Origin: Helianthus annuus
Lineage: Eukaryota > Streptophyta > Magnoliopsida > Asterales > Asteraceae
NCBI RefSeq assembly: GCF_002127325.2
Contig: NC_035449.2
Coordinates: forward strand, 82,865,657 to 82,929,656
Reading direction: 5' to 3'
DNA: 64,000 nt
Part shown: one piece after another, positions 20,500 to 32,316 of the stretch
Layout of the letters: each line of letters begins with the position of its first letter
How positions within the stretch are numbered: the stretch's first letter is position 1
Notes under the pieces: generated by a model
Databases searched by the model: none
What the model saw: only the letters and a program-made list of their open reading frames with translations
What the model was told of the DNA's origin: nothing
Position numbers and translations under genes: made by a program

Positions 20500-21115
20500 T
20501 CACATCATCATAATGATCTGCTTCAAATGCATATCTGGGCTCGAAGTCTTTAGCTGGTGACTGAGGAATTTCATCCTCAATATCAAACTTGAACTTTCCT
20601 TCTTCTAACCCCAACTCCTCTAGCATTTCAGCTCTGGTTCTTCTAACCTCAACCTCACCTTCTTGTGGAACATTCAGGTAAATAACAGTTGGGTTTGAGA
20701 GGAATACCTGATCAACATGTTGTTTTCCTGATGATGATGCTTCATTTTGTACATCATTCTCTTGCTCATTAATCTCGTCATTCAATAGCTCTTCTATTCT
20801 TTCTTGAACAACTGGATCTTTGATTAACAAGCCGGAAGCACCTTGATCATTGTCATCATCACCTTTATCCTCTTTATCATTGCTATCATCAGGCTTATCA
20901 TCCGTTTGATCATCAACATTATCTTCATCTTCCTCATCATCATCTCCAAATAACTCTACATCAGAGTCATCATCAACAACTTCTCCACGAGCTTTCTTTG
21001 CCTTTCGACGCCTTTCTTTAACTTTCATTTCATGAGCAACTACTTGAACGTTGTAAGGCACATGATAGGCATCACCAACAAGTAAAAATTGTTGTGTCTT
21101 CCATTCTAGTAGCAA
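20438..21115 (-). pseudogene. Acidic middle part of the Copia 3' extra ORF
   Basis: The frame encodes a basic patch (KERRRKAKKARGE) followed by long Asp/Glu runs, then a moderately ordered section. It overlaps the next frame by 62 bp and is separated from the coiled-coil part at 21140 by a frame break. I know of no characterised function. Confidence 0.5.
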
Positions 21116-21139
21116 TACTTCTCTTGCCTTTCTCTTTCT

Positions 21140-22144
21140 TTAAATAACATCAAACCTTCGAAGAATATTATCAATATCAATAGGCTCAGAAGACTCACCA
21201 ACAATCATGAAGTCTGGTTCCTGAACTTCTTCAGCTTCAACCATTTCTTCTTCATCTTCAACTATTTCTTGTTCCTGAACTTCTACAACTTCAACCATTT
21301 CAATATCTTGTTGTGATGATGAACCACCAATATCAGGTTGACTTGATGATCCACCAGCTTCTTGAGTGTCATCAATCACACCTTTGTTCTTTTGAGTGGC
21401 TTCTTCAGCTAAACGTCTTTCACGTTCTAACCTTCTCTCTTCAGCTCTTTTCACTTCTATCTCATTAAATGCAACATGAACATCCATCTTCAAATGACTT
21501 TCCATGACAGAGTATAGCATATGAAGTTGTTCATCTTTCACCACCTTATCTGCCTTCATGGCTTCCATCTCTAGCTTCATTGCCTTCATTTCATTTGATG
21601 AAGCTTCACTCATTTCACTGAGAAGCTGATTATGTGTTTGATTGACATCTTCCAGATTCTTAATCTTCACATTCAATGAAGCAATCTCTGCTGTCAATAG
21701 TTCAAACAACTTTGAATTATCATGAGCTTCATCCTTCATTTTGTTCATTGTATCTTCTTGCTCTATCAACGCCTCTCTAACTTGATCGTGAGCTTTCATC
21801 AATCGATCAACTTTTTTCTTCAGAATATCACGCTCCAATTCTATTTTAGCTTTTTCTTTTTCCAGCTTGTTGACCTTTTGTATCAATTCTTTGACTGCTT
21901 GATCATTGAACATGTCATAGTCTTCTTCAAGAATATCTTCTGTGTAAATCCCTGTTGCTTCTGGAAATCCTTCAAACATGTAATCAATCTTTTCTTTCTG
22001 TTGAGATGATTCTGGTTTGTCTTGTGGAGGAAGATGTGGACTAGCAGCTTTGAACCCAGTGAATTCTACATAATCATTATCAACTGTTTCTTTTTCAGCT
22101 ACTGGTTCTTTTGTTGATTCCACTTCAGGTTCTTTTGGCTCCAC
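21140..22144 (-). pseudogene. Coiled-coil part of the Copia 3' extra ORF
   Basis: Residues of about 85-235 are heptad-rich with many Lys, Glu and Leu, typical of a long coiled coil. A Ser/Gln-rich linker (GGSSSQPDI repeated) and a very acidic tail follow. Upstream in the same frame, 22145-22460 is lysine-rich with clusters like KKKPLKKKK, resembling nuclear localisation signals, but a TAG interrupts it at about 22149. Confidence 0.55.
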
Positions 22145-22584
22145 AACACCCTATGCTTTCTCAGATTCAAGAGTCTTTTCTTTCTGAATGTGTTTCTCCT
22201 TCTTTCCACCTTTATCTTTATGAGGTTCAGCTCCTTGTTTCTTTGCTCTCACATTCCTTGGAATTATTCCAGCTTGAACTGCTTTCCGTTTCTTTACTTG
22301 TTTCTTTGGCTGATCCGGCTTATAGGGTGAATCTTCCTCATCTGATGTTTTCTTTTTCTTTAATGGTTTCTTTTTCAGCTGAGCTTTCCCCCTTCCAAGA
22401 GTTGTTGGATCTAATTCAGATTCAGATTGAGTTGCTTCAGAATCATCTTCACTTCAACTCCCCTGATCTTCAATCTCTGGTTCAACCTTGTAAACTTCTC
22501 AACATGAGCACTTGATCCTTGAACTTGTTGTGCTGATTCTTTTTCATATAACTTTCAAATGATTGGTTTAGAAGACCAGCTCCT

Positions 22585-23554
22585 TGCTCAATGACCATAG
22601 ATGGCTCTAAGACAGTTTCATCAATCAATCTCTGCTGTGGTTCCCCAGAAGTCCCTACAAAAACAAACATTAACAGAGACATTAGAAATATTTACTTAAA
22701 CACAAATTCTAACCATCTTAAGGCTCCCCCTTTCACTATACCCTTATCTCCATCCTTAGGAATAGTAACTGCAGGGGATGACTTCGGTGTTCTCTTCCTT
22801 TTTCCATCTCTCACACACCACCATCTAGTCTTCTTCTCAGCCATCTCGCTCATCTTTTCGTTTTGATTATCTGAATCACTGTTTTCATGCCTCCACTTTT
22901 CACTCTCAGGAGCAACATAATCTTTATCCTTGATTATGCAGATCATTTGCTTTGTTTTTGCATCCTTTTCCTTGGTGATTCTTCCAATTGTAATATAGTT
23001 TACACTGCTCAGCTCCATGACATCATCACTGTCCTTTGGAAGATCCTTGATCTTATCATTGATTAACATCATGATGAACCTAGGGTACATGATGTATCTG
23101 TCTGCTTCATTTCTGCAATTTTCCTTCATGTATTCAAATATCACTTGAGAAATATTAGACTTTCTGTTCAATACCAGGCTAGCTATGAAGTTGATGATGT
23201 AATCGGGTACTTCATCATATGCTCCCTTTCTGTGTGACAATGAATGCACCATGCAATGCATCAAGTACCGATAAGCCTTTGAGAAATTCCTTTTAAGCAT
23301 TTTTCCATTTATATGCCCAGTGAATCCCATTCTACACCACAACCCTTTGACAAGACGTTCTGACATGATTGTTGGATCATCATCAGAATCCTGTAAATCA
23401 AGAACTCTCCTAACATCTCCAACACCAAACTCAAACTCAACATCTATGTCTTTACCAGCTTGGTCCTTCTTTCTCAACACTGCGTGTATCTTTTTGTCTA
23501 ATTCATCAAATCTTGTTGTATCACAGAAAGCTCTAACATGGGATTCCTAAACCG
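22585..23554 (-). pseudogene. N-terminal part of the Copia 3' extra ORF (minus copy)
   Basis: The main open section (22692-23480) encodes the same protein as 31159-32073 on the + strand, with phrases such as FTGHINGKMLKRNFSKAYRY and EVPDYIINFIASLVLNRK. It ends in a TAA shared with the other copy, and the frame stays open for another 60 codons after that stop. The start is lost at the inversion breakpoint (23554/23555). It forms a 970-bp inverted arm with 31211-32180. Confidence 0.6.
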
Positions 23555-24834
23555 TATCATCAAGTTCCACCACCAGTTTTAAACAATTATTCATAGAAAA
23601 AGTCCGGGCTGGTTAATGGTGAAGAAGCTTTAAATGAAATAAAACTTCCAGAGTCAATTGATATCACATTTTCGTCATCATCATCTGACGATAGTGTTCA
23701 GACTGATATTGTTAAAAGCATGGCTGAAAGTGTTTTGGAGTCTGATTCAAATGAAGATGATGAGTGTTTCTTGAATAATTACATTCCGAAACTCAAAACC
23801 AAAAACAACTTAAATGACGAACCTAATCTTGTCATGTACAAGATGTTGGGATCAGATAAGTTGTATTCGGATTCCGAATTTCCACTAGAGAATGTAAATG
23901 TTGATAAATTGACAAATGTGTTCAAATTGACAGAAATTAATCTGTCTGAGGTGAAAAGCTTGAACCAGACAAAGAGGAAAATGAACTTTGAAAAGATAAA
24001 TCTTACTACACAAAACCTGTTGTACCTTCGCATTTTCATAACAAAAAACAAAACAGATGGTCGAATGGTTATCAGGGGGTAAGAATTATCCAAGAAAGAA
24101 TGTTCATAACAAACGATTTGTAGAGAAGAAAGTATTTGTTAAAAGTTTGAGTTCACTTTCTGATGAAGAACCTAATTTATTTTCAAAATCAAACAAAGAG
24201 TTCTTTGAGGAGAAAGCCTCACAACCTCAGTCTGAGGGTACAAGTAGGGTAGTTGACACCCGAACATGCTTCAAATGCAATCAGGTTGGACATATTGCAC
24301 GAAAGTGTACCAACTTGAAATCCAAGACTGAAGCTGTGACAAGTCCAAGAAAGAAAGATGATGTGAAAGGGAAAGCACCAATGTTTGTTGAGAAAAATGT
24401 TTTGAAAAAATGAAAGCATTAAATTCAAAACTGAACCTACTAAAAATGTGGTAACTAAAAACGACAGATTTTACAAAAGAGTTGCCTCATCTCAACAAAC
24501 TTGGAAGCCAAAAGGTGTTGAGCAGAAAGCAAGTTCTCCCAAACCAAAGGTTTCTGAGACTGAAAAATCATCATCTTCGACCAAGAAGATGTATGTACCT
24601 TTGGATTTGTTTGAGAAACTTCAGAAACAAAAATCAACTTCTGTAAAGAAGTATGTGGTGAAGAAAGACCAATCATCTGGTCAACCTCCGAAAAAAGATG
24701 CTCCTTTATACAAAGAGGTTGAGATTGGATCTGAGGAGAGTTTGAAGATAAACGACAAAAATTTTCCACCACTCTACACAAAAACAACTCGCATCAATGT
24801 CAAGTTACCCGAGTCAAAGGAAGCTTGAGTAGCA
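23555..24834 (+). pseudogene. C-terminal gag with zinc knuckle (inverted segment)
   Basis: The frames 23720-24082, 24057-24413 and 24448-24828 are pieces of one gag end: an acidic linker, a CCHC knuckle (CFKCNQVGHIARKC, about 24268-24309) that binds RNA in the particle, and a Lys/Ser-rich tail. Frameshifts and stops separate them. The region is an inverted copy of 32313-33559. It starts abruptly at the breakpoint, without the first half of gag. Confidence 0.7.
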
Positions 24835-24862
24835 TTAAAATCTAATTAAATATTTTTTAAAT

Positions 24863-25516
24863 ATGAAGGGGCTTCCAAGATCCGTTTCACGTTGGATTAT
24901 GGATAGTGGAGCTTCTCGGCACATGACAGGAAAGACAGCGTTGCTGTACGACGTGAAGAATATAAATGGAGGTTATGTTGGATTCGCGGGTAATCAAGGT
25001 GGTAGGATTATTGGTGAAGGAACGCTATCCAATGGGATTGTGACGTTTGAAAGAGTTAACTACATTGTTGAGCTGGAGAATAATCTGCTAAGTATCTCGC
25101 AGATTTGTGACAGGATGTATACCACTCACTTCACTGACAAAGAGTGTTTGATCTTGAAGCCAGGATTTGTTGTCCCTGAGGAATGGATCATCATGAGGGC
25201 ACCAAGAGTCAATGATCTGTATGTGTTGGATATGAGTATAGCAACGACAACCATGGGTCAGGCTCATTGTTTTGTGTCGAGAGCAACTGAGAAAGAATCA
25301 AGATTGTGGCACCGCAAGATGGGGCATATACATCTAAGAAAAATGAATCACTTGGTGCACAATGATTTGGTTATAGGAGTTCACATCAAAGGTTTTCATC
25401 TGGAAGGGGAGTGCATTAGCTGTGTTAAAGGAAAGCAGAAAAAAAAAGTCACACCCCAAAAAGCAAGTCAATTCAGTTTCAAGACCTCTAGAAAGACTTC
25501 ACATGGATTTGTTTAG
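24863..25516 (+). pseudogene. Copia protease and integrase zinc-binding region
   Basis: The frame begins just after the gag stop and has the aspartic protease signature WIMDSGASRHMTG (active Asp at residue 14). The HHCC finger of integrase, with LWHRKMGH and CISCVKG, follows near residues 147-190. In an active element this would be part of one gag-pol polyprotein, cleaved by this protease. An A-run near 25440 shifts the frame before the catalytic core, so the polyprotein is broken. Confidence 0.85.
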
Positions 25517-26147
25517 TTCTGTGAATGTCAAAAGCATTACAGGAGATTACTACTGTTTGGTCATTACTGATGATTATTCCAGATTTTCGTGGGTACCTTT
25601 CCTGAAGACGAAGGATGAAACATTTGATAGTTTGATGGCGTTGTTCAAAAAGATTGAGAATTTGTACCAGAGGCGTATCAGAAGAATTCAAAGTGATAAT
25701 GGTACTGAATTCAAGAACAACAAGATGGAAGAATTTTGTGAAGAACGAGGTATATTGCATGAGTTTAGTGCTCCGTACACTCCGCAGCAGAATGGAGTCG
25801 CAGAACGCAAAAACCAGACACTAATCGAGACGGCTAGAACAATGCTCGCAGATTCTAAACTTCCGATAAATTTTTGGGCAGAAGCTGTTTCCGCTGCAAG
25901 CTATACGCTCAACAGAGTCCTCACTGTCAAGAAATTCAACAAAACGTGCTTTGAATTGATCAATAACCGCAAGCCTAATTTGAAGTATCTTGAACCGTTC
26001 GGGTCACCCTGTACGGTAATAGAACCTTTTGGAAAGTTTGGTCCGAAGTGCATTGAGGGTATATTTGTTGGTTATGCAAGTCCTATGCGACGTGTCTTCG
26101 TTCCAAGTGAGAAGCGGATTATTGAAGCTGCAAATGTTGAATGTTAA
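25422..26147 (+). pseudogene. Copia integrase catalytic core
   Basis: The D,D35E triad is complete: Asp in LHMDLF (residue 29), Asp in QSDNGTEF (92) and Glu in GVAERK (128), with 35 residues between the last two. The enzyme would insert the cDNA into the host genome. The frame overlaps the preceding one by a frameshift and ends in a TAA at 26145 before the reverse transcriptase. Confidence 0.85.
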
Positions 26148-26156
26148 GGTCATACG

Positions 26157-28382
26157 ATGCCGCCACAGAACCCTAGAGATTCATGGCGTTATCATTATGA
26201 CGCTCTGTGGGATTCGTTTGATGTGATGGAAGAACCTGAAGATGAAGAAGATTTCTTTGACGAGTTAGATATTCTTAGAGATTATGAGTCATCAGAGGAA
26301 AGATTTCCAGCTAAGTATTCTAGGCGATCACAACAAACTTCAAATGACGATGAAGCAGGTCCTAGTAATGCTGGAGAACATGATGATACTCCACAAACTC
26401 CCGATATTCAGACGGCAACAAATGATGATTTAACATCTGATATCGGTCCAACATTTTATCGTGGTGATTCAGAGTCTGAAGGGGCGCAGATCCAGATTTT
26501 AAATCAAGCAAATCCTATCAGTGAACAAGGTGCAAATCAAAATGTTACTAATCTGGAGGGCAATGTAGATGTTCCAAGTGAAGTAATGCCTAGAACTCTT
26601 TCATATCATCCAGAGGAGCTGATCATTGGAGAGCTGCAATCAGGCGTTCGCACCAGACATCAAATTGACCAAGGGCCTACAAGTTTTTATTCTACAGTAG
26701 CACCTTTACAAACTGAATTTTCAATGAGTTGTTTTATTTCGCAGACCGAACCACGAACTTACAAAGAGGCGCTTGCTGAAGATTCTTGGGTCATTGCGAT
26801 GCAAGAAGTGTTGAACCAGTTTGAAAAATTGGGTGTCTGGAAACTGGTGGATCTGCCTGGTGGTCACAGGAAAATCAACACAAAATGGGTGTTCAAGTAT
26901 AAGAGAGACGACAGAGGAGTTGTTGTGCGAAACAAAGCTCGACTCTATGTTCATGGCTTTAGTCAACAGGAGGGAATTGATTTTACTGAAGTGTACGCTC
27001 CTGTGGCACGACTAGAAGCAATCAGATTTTTCCTGGCATTTACATCTTGGAAAAACTTCAAAGTATATCAATTAGATGTTAAATCGGCATTTCTTTATGG
27101 GAAGGTCAAAGAGGTGGTATATGTCGGACAGCCACCGGGCTTTACTGACCCATTCCACAAGAACAAGGTTTATTTGTTGGACAAAGCACTGTATGGCTTA
27201 CACCAGGACCCGAGAGCTTGGTACGAGACATTGTCTCAACATCTTCTAGCCAGCAGGTTCACTCGTGGAACAGTGGATGCCACTCTCTTCACGAAAGAGG
27301 TCGACGAACATCTTTTGATAGTTCAAATATATGTGGATGACATAATCTTTGGGTCAACGAATGAGAACTTGTGCAAAGATTTTGAACAAGTTATGAAGCA
27401 AAAATTCGAAATGTTATCGATGGGGGAAATGAAGTTCTTCTTGGAGCTCCAAGTTGATCAACTACCTGAGGGAATTTTCATTCACCAGACGAAGTACGTT
27501 CATGATATTCTAGAAAAATTCGGGATGTCAAGTTCTACTCCTGCTGCAACCCCATTAGCAACAAATCATGGGATTCACCCAGATCTCACCGGAGACAGGG
27601 CGGATGAAACACTTTATCGTTCCATGATCGGTTCATTGATGTACTTAACTGCTTCAAGACCCGACATTATGTATCCAACGTGCCTCGCAGCAAGATTTCA
27701 ATCTAACCCTAGAGCTTCGCACATGATCATTGTGAAAAGGATATTACGCTATCTGAAGGGAACTCCATCGTTGGGGTTGTGGTATCCTAGAAAAGGCGAC
27801 TTTACGCTCGAAGGGTATTCTGACTCGGATTTCGGATGCTGCAAAGTCAATGCAAAATCAACAACTGCAGGATGCCAGTTCTTTGGACCTCGCTTGGTTA
27901 CCTGGCAGTGTAAGAAACAAACGTCTGTGGCGCTATCCACATATGAAGCGGAGTACGTGTCTGCCAGCAGTTGCTGCTCTCAGATCCTGTGGATACAGCA
28001 ACAGATGCGCAACTACGGTTTGCAATTTCTTAACACACCTCTTTTTCTTGATAATGAGGTCGCAATTAATATAAAAAAGAATCCAGTCCATCACGCTAAA
28101 ACTAAACATATAGAAATTCGTCATCACTTTATTCGCGATTGTTTCGAGAAAAATTCGATGCGAATTGAGAAAATCCACACTGACGAGCAAAAAGCTGATT
28201 TACATACCAAACAATTTGATAAAACTCGTTTTAAATATCTTTTAAAACTAAATGGTATGATGCTTTTATCGGTGTCGGATGGAATCATTGGCGTTGATGA
28301 GGATACCACTGTAGATGATGTTGAAAAACAATCTGCAATGGTTTGTCGATTTTTACCTGTTTTGGTCTTTAGGGGGAGATAG
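26157..28382 (+). pseudogene. Copia reverse transcriptase and RNase H
   Basis: The frame of 741 codons carries an acidic linker (about 20-190), reverse transcriptase (about 225-470; YVDD at 392-395) and RNase H (about 560-690, with SDSDFG and STYEAEY). These would copy the element's RNA into DNA and remove the RNA strand. Some normally conserved sites are changed, for example LYGLHQDPRAWY in place of the usual Lys-Gln-Ala. The section is long and open, but it is cut off from protease and integrase by stops, so the whole is a pseudogene. It lies in the inverted segment. Confidence 0.85.
28368..28381 (+). promoter_or_regulatory. Internal polypurine-tract-like sequence after pol
   Basis: TTTAGGGGGAGATA overlaps the end of the pol frame. 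Copia elements carry the functional tract next to the 3' LTR; here an extra ORF lies between, so this may be a second internal tract. Function is inferred from composition only. Confidence 0.45.
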
Positions 28383-31143
28383 GTATATTTGTATATACTT
28401 TCAGAAAATCCAAAAACAATAAAAAATTGAAAAACCCAAAAACATGAGAAAATTTCAAAATCCAAAAACATTAGAAAACTGAAAAAGAGCTTGTGTAAAA
28501 AAGGGAAAATGATAGTACATCAGCTAGCCTGTTACGGTATGCTAAAGATTTGTAAAGTTTTAAAAGGTTTAAACAGTCTCACTGATGATGTGTCGATAGG
28601 TTTTTACACATTTAGTAGATTTGTTTGGGATATAAACCTAAAATTTCAAAATGAAACTTATTTCGTGGGGAACACTACTTGGATATATAGGTAACCCCTG
28701 AAATCTCGTTTGAAAGGTCCCTTATTCTGAGATACTAGGTCTTTATACTAAGTGATATTTGGGGTATTATTCCGGGACTTCTGCTGAATGGAAGTTCTGA
28801 CCTAGTCCTCGAATAATACTTTTCGTAAAATGCTTGAAACATAGCATCGCCCTCAGCAATTTGATGAAACAATAAAATTGATAGTCATTGCTGTTGTAAC
28901 AAAAAGATCCTCTAAAGGGGACACACCGGAAAGTCGAAGCCATCATCTCTTTGCGTATACGGAAGTATCGACCTGAGCTCTCACGGCCCTCGCATTTAAC
29001 CCCTTACAGATATCATCTGTGGTATACTCACCTGTAAGACTGAATATTGGGATCTGGATATGGGAGTATATTCAAGAGGTGGGACACATGAATGAGTTAA
29101 GTTCCTAAGACATCTAAATCGTATCCTGAATAAATTGAAATTTGTTTGAAAATTTAAAGTGGACCAGTATATTGACAATCTATATGAATTGTTTAATTCT
29201 AAGTATGAATTTAAGCTTAACGGTACTTGTAACGTGTCAGCAGCTGATATGATTCCCCAACACGCTCACCAAAAATATGTTTGTAAATAGTTTTCTTTCA
29301 TTACATTCTGTACTTTAGTTTCTGATCATTCATTTCTAGTTTAGTGTGTGCATTTGAAAATCCAAAAAGATTTTCCTATTTCTGTTTTTCCGACAAACCA
29401 AAGCAGAGAGTTGATCTTCAGATTCGCAGTCTGATGCAGATGCAGGAAGTTGTTCTGAACTGGAAAATGAGTTGGGAACTAATCTTGATAAAAAAACAGA
29501 GAAAATGAAAAGTTCATGCAAGTTCATTAATTTGAAACTTGTAAATTTTCAGAAAAAGTTTGATCAAAATATCAGTATGTTTTGTCTCGGATCAACCAAG
29601 GTCATTAAGTTGAACTTGGTAGGCAATTTAAGTACCTAGGGCCATTCATTTGAACCTAGATACTTAAGTGGATTTCTTAAACACTGATAAAGTCAAAAGG
29701 TCAAAAGGTCAAAAAGTCAAACTGTTTGAAAGTCAAAAGGTTACTTGGTTCGAACAGGCTAGCCGATCGGCCAGCGTTGCTAGCCGATCGAACAGCCAAG
29801 CCGTTTCAAAGTCACCTATAAATAGGTGGTCAAGGGTCAGTCAAACGGTTACACAGTTCGATCGAACTAACTTATTCTCTCAAAACTTTTCACTGATTTT
29901 CACTGATTTCTTGATCTCTTTGCAATTATTACATTGGATTGTTGGTTTGCTTATCATTCTCAATGGCAAAGGTATGATTTCACATCCAAATCTGTTAAAT
30001 TTCATCATGTTCTTTGTGTTCGTCACCGTCGGTACTTTGATCTTAGATTTAGGAAGATTTAAGAAGTTGTGATGAATTCTGAATATAGGGTTTTGTTCGG
30101 AATGATTAGATCTACAAGTTTACCGGTTCAGTTTGTGTAAAATCATGCTTAAACTGGATAGATCTAGGATTTGTGTGTTCGGTAGTCGGAGTGCTTTATG
30201 TTAAATTAGACACTATTTAGGACGAGTTAGACAAGAATGAACATAGGGTTTTGATCGCGACAACATTAGGAACATGGATCTGTGCTCAATTTGTGATAAT
30301 TAGCATAAAAATTTTGAATCTTCTGTTGGTGTTTATGTCTGTTCTTGAATGAAGATGCTAGCCGATCGGCTAGACCAGCCGATCGGACAGCAATCATAAA
30401 GTGTTTTGCTTGTGTTGTTGAATAGGGTAGTTCATGTCTTGAAAATTATGCCAACAAATGCTATGAAATCTTTGTGTTAGAATGTTCAGATGTATGCTAG
30501 TCGTTCGAACAACATTGCTAGCCGATCGAACAGCGTTGCTAGCTGATCGAACAACATTGCTAGTCAAACGAACATCATATTATCATACCCTATTTTCTGA
30601 ACAAAGTGCTAGTCGATCGAACAACATTGCTAGCCGATTGAACAACATTGCTAGCTGATCGAACAACATTTCAAGTCAATCGGACAACATCCTCTACTTT
30701 ACATAGATTTCTGTGCATAGACTGCCAACCGATCGAAAAGCATCTGCTAGCCAATCGGATATCATTTGTGAAAACACCTTTGACATAGATTGCTAGTCGA
30801 TCGAACAGCATTGCTAGTCGATCGAACAACAATTTATCATTACTTGTTATCAGAACAAGTGTCAGTTCGATCGAACAACATATCTAACCGATCGAACAGT
30901 ATTTCTAACCGATCGAACAGCAATGCTATTCGATCGAACAGGCCAGTCGATTCTCTAGTACTATCACATAGATAATCTCAGTGTTAGAAAAATTTTCAAA
31001 AAAAAAAAATTCATCTTTCAGCCTTATGCCTCTATATCTGTACAAATGTTTAATAATGAATATACTTACAGGGAAGAGGAAAGGATACAGACAAAGGTCA
31101 TAATGTACATTGCGCAATTGATGCTGATACCACGAATGGTACG
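28383..31143 (+). other. Copia spacer between pol and the 3' extra ORF
   Basis: There is no long open frame over 2.7 kb. The end of the stretch has a cluster of CCGATCGAACAGC words (from 30356). This is part of the inverted segment and separates pol from the extra ORF, as in other elements with a 3' ORF. Confidence 0.6.
30356..30950 (+). repeat. Microrepeat array GCTAGCCGATCGAACAACATT
   Basis: About twenty copies of a unit close to 21 bp, centred on the palindrome CGATCG, occur in clusters (30500-30580, 30605-30690, 30790-30830 and 30870-30945). Related words also occur at 29758-29800, in both Copia LTRs and at 36240-36400. Confidence 0.85.
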
Positions 31144-31158
31144 GTGGTAGAAAAGATG

Positions 31159-32180
31159 GCAAAATTCTTGAGAGAAAGCAGAGTTGCAAAAGCTTTATCA
31201 AATAAAACTGCGGTTTATGAATCCCATGTTAGAGCTTTCTGGGATACAGCAAGATTTGATGAATCAGACAAAATGATACACGCAGTGTTGAGAAAGAAGG
31301 ACCAAGCTGGTAAAGACATAGATGTTGAGTTTGAGTTTGGTGTTGGAGATGTTAGGAGAGTTCTTGATTTACAGGATTCTGATGATGATCCAACAATCAA
31401 GTCAGAACGTCTTGTCAAAGGGTTGTGGTGTAGAATTGGATTCACTGGGCATATAAATGGAAAAATGCTTAAAAGGAATTTCTCAAAGGCTTATCGGTAC
31501 TTGATGCATTGCATGGTGCATTCATTGTCACACAGAAAGGGAGCATATGATGAAGTACCCGATTACATCATGATCTTCATAGCTAGCCTGGTATTGAACA
31601 GAAAGTATAATATTTCTCAAGTGATATTTGACTACATGAAGGAAAATTGCAGAAATGAAGCAGACAGATACATCATGTACCCTAGGTTCATCATGATGTT
31701 AATCAATGATAAGATTAAGGAACTTCCAAAGGACAGTGATGATGTCATGGAGCCGAGCAGTGTAAACTATATTACAATTGGAAGAACCACCAAGGAAAAA
31801 GATGCAAAAACAAAGCAAATGATCTGCAAAATCAAGGATAAAGATTATGTTGCTCCTGAGAATGAAAAGTGGAGGCATGAAAACAGTGATTCAGATAATG
31901 AAAACGAAAAGATGAGCGGGATGGTTGAGAAGAAGACTAGATGGTGGTGTGTGAGAGATGGAAAAAGGAAGAGAACACCTAAGTCATCCCCTGCAGTTAC
32001 CATTCCTAAGGATGGAGATAAGGGTATAGTGAAAGGGGGAGCCTTAAGACAGTTAGAATTTGTGTTTAAGTAAATATTTCTAATGTCTCTGTTAATGTTT
32101 GTTTTTGTAGGGACTTCTGGGGAACCACAGCAGAGATTGATTGATGAAACTATCTTAGAGCCATCTGTGGTCATTGAGCA
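31159..32180 (+). pseudogene. N-terminal part of the Copia 3' extra ORF (plus copy)
   Basis: The frame starts MAKFLRESRVAKAL and runs to a TAA at 32071-32073. It continues in the same frame after that stop to 32180, where it is cut. It has a Trp/Lys-rich C-terminal stretch but no membrane segment. It reads in the sense of the inverted pol segment and pairs as an inverted arm with 22585-23554. Homology to any known protein was not recognised; its place after pol is like the env-like ORF of SIRE elements. Confidence 0.6.
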
Positions 32181-32316
32181 AAAGCTTTATCAAATAAAAC
32201 TGCGGTTTATGAATCCCATGTTAGAGCTTTCTGGGATACAGCAAGATTTGATGAATCAGACAAAATGATACACGTAGTGTTGAGAAAGAAGGACCAAGCT
32301 GGTAAAGACATAGATG
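32178..32316 (+). repeat. Displaced 139-bp duplicate of the extra-ORF start
   Basis: The sequence repeats 31186-31323 in direct orientation with one or two changes. At its left junction GCAA, and at its right junction GATG, are shared by both joined sequences, so each join has 4 bp of microhomology. It lies exactly at the right inversion breakpoint. Confidence 0.85.

Noticed and set aside
19286..23554. Retroviral envelope gene
   Set aside because: Position after pol is suggestive, but there is no signal peptide, membrane span or cleavage site in any of the pieces.
32070..32110. True spliceosomal intron in the Copia extra ORF
   Set aside because: At 41 nt it is shorter than normal plant introns, and its removal puts the next section out of frame, whereas the unspliced frame is the same on both sides of the stop.
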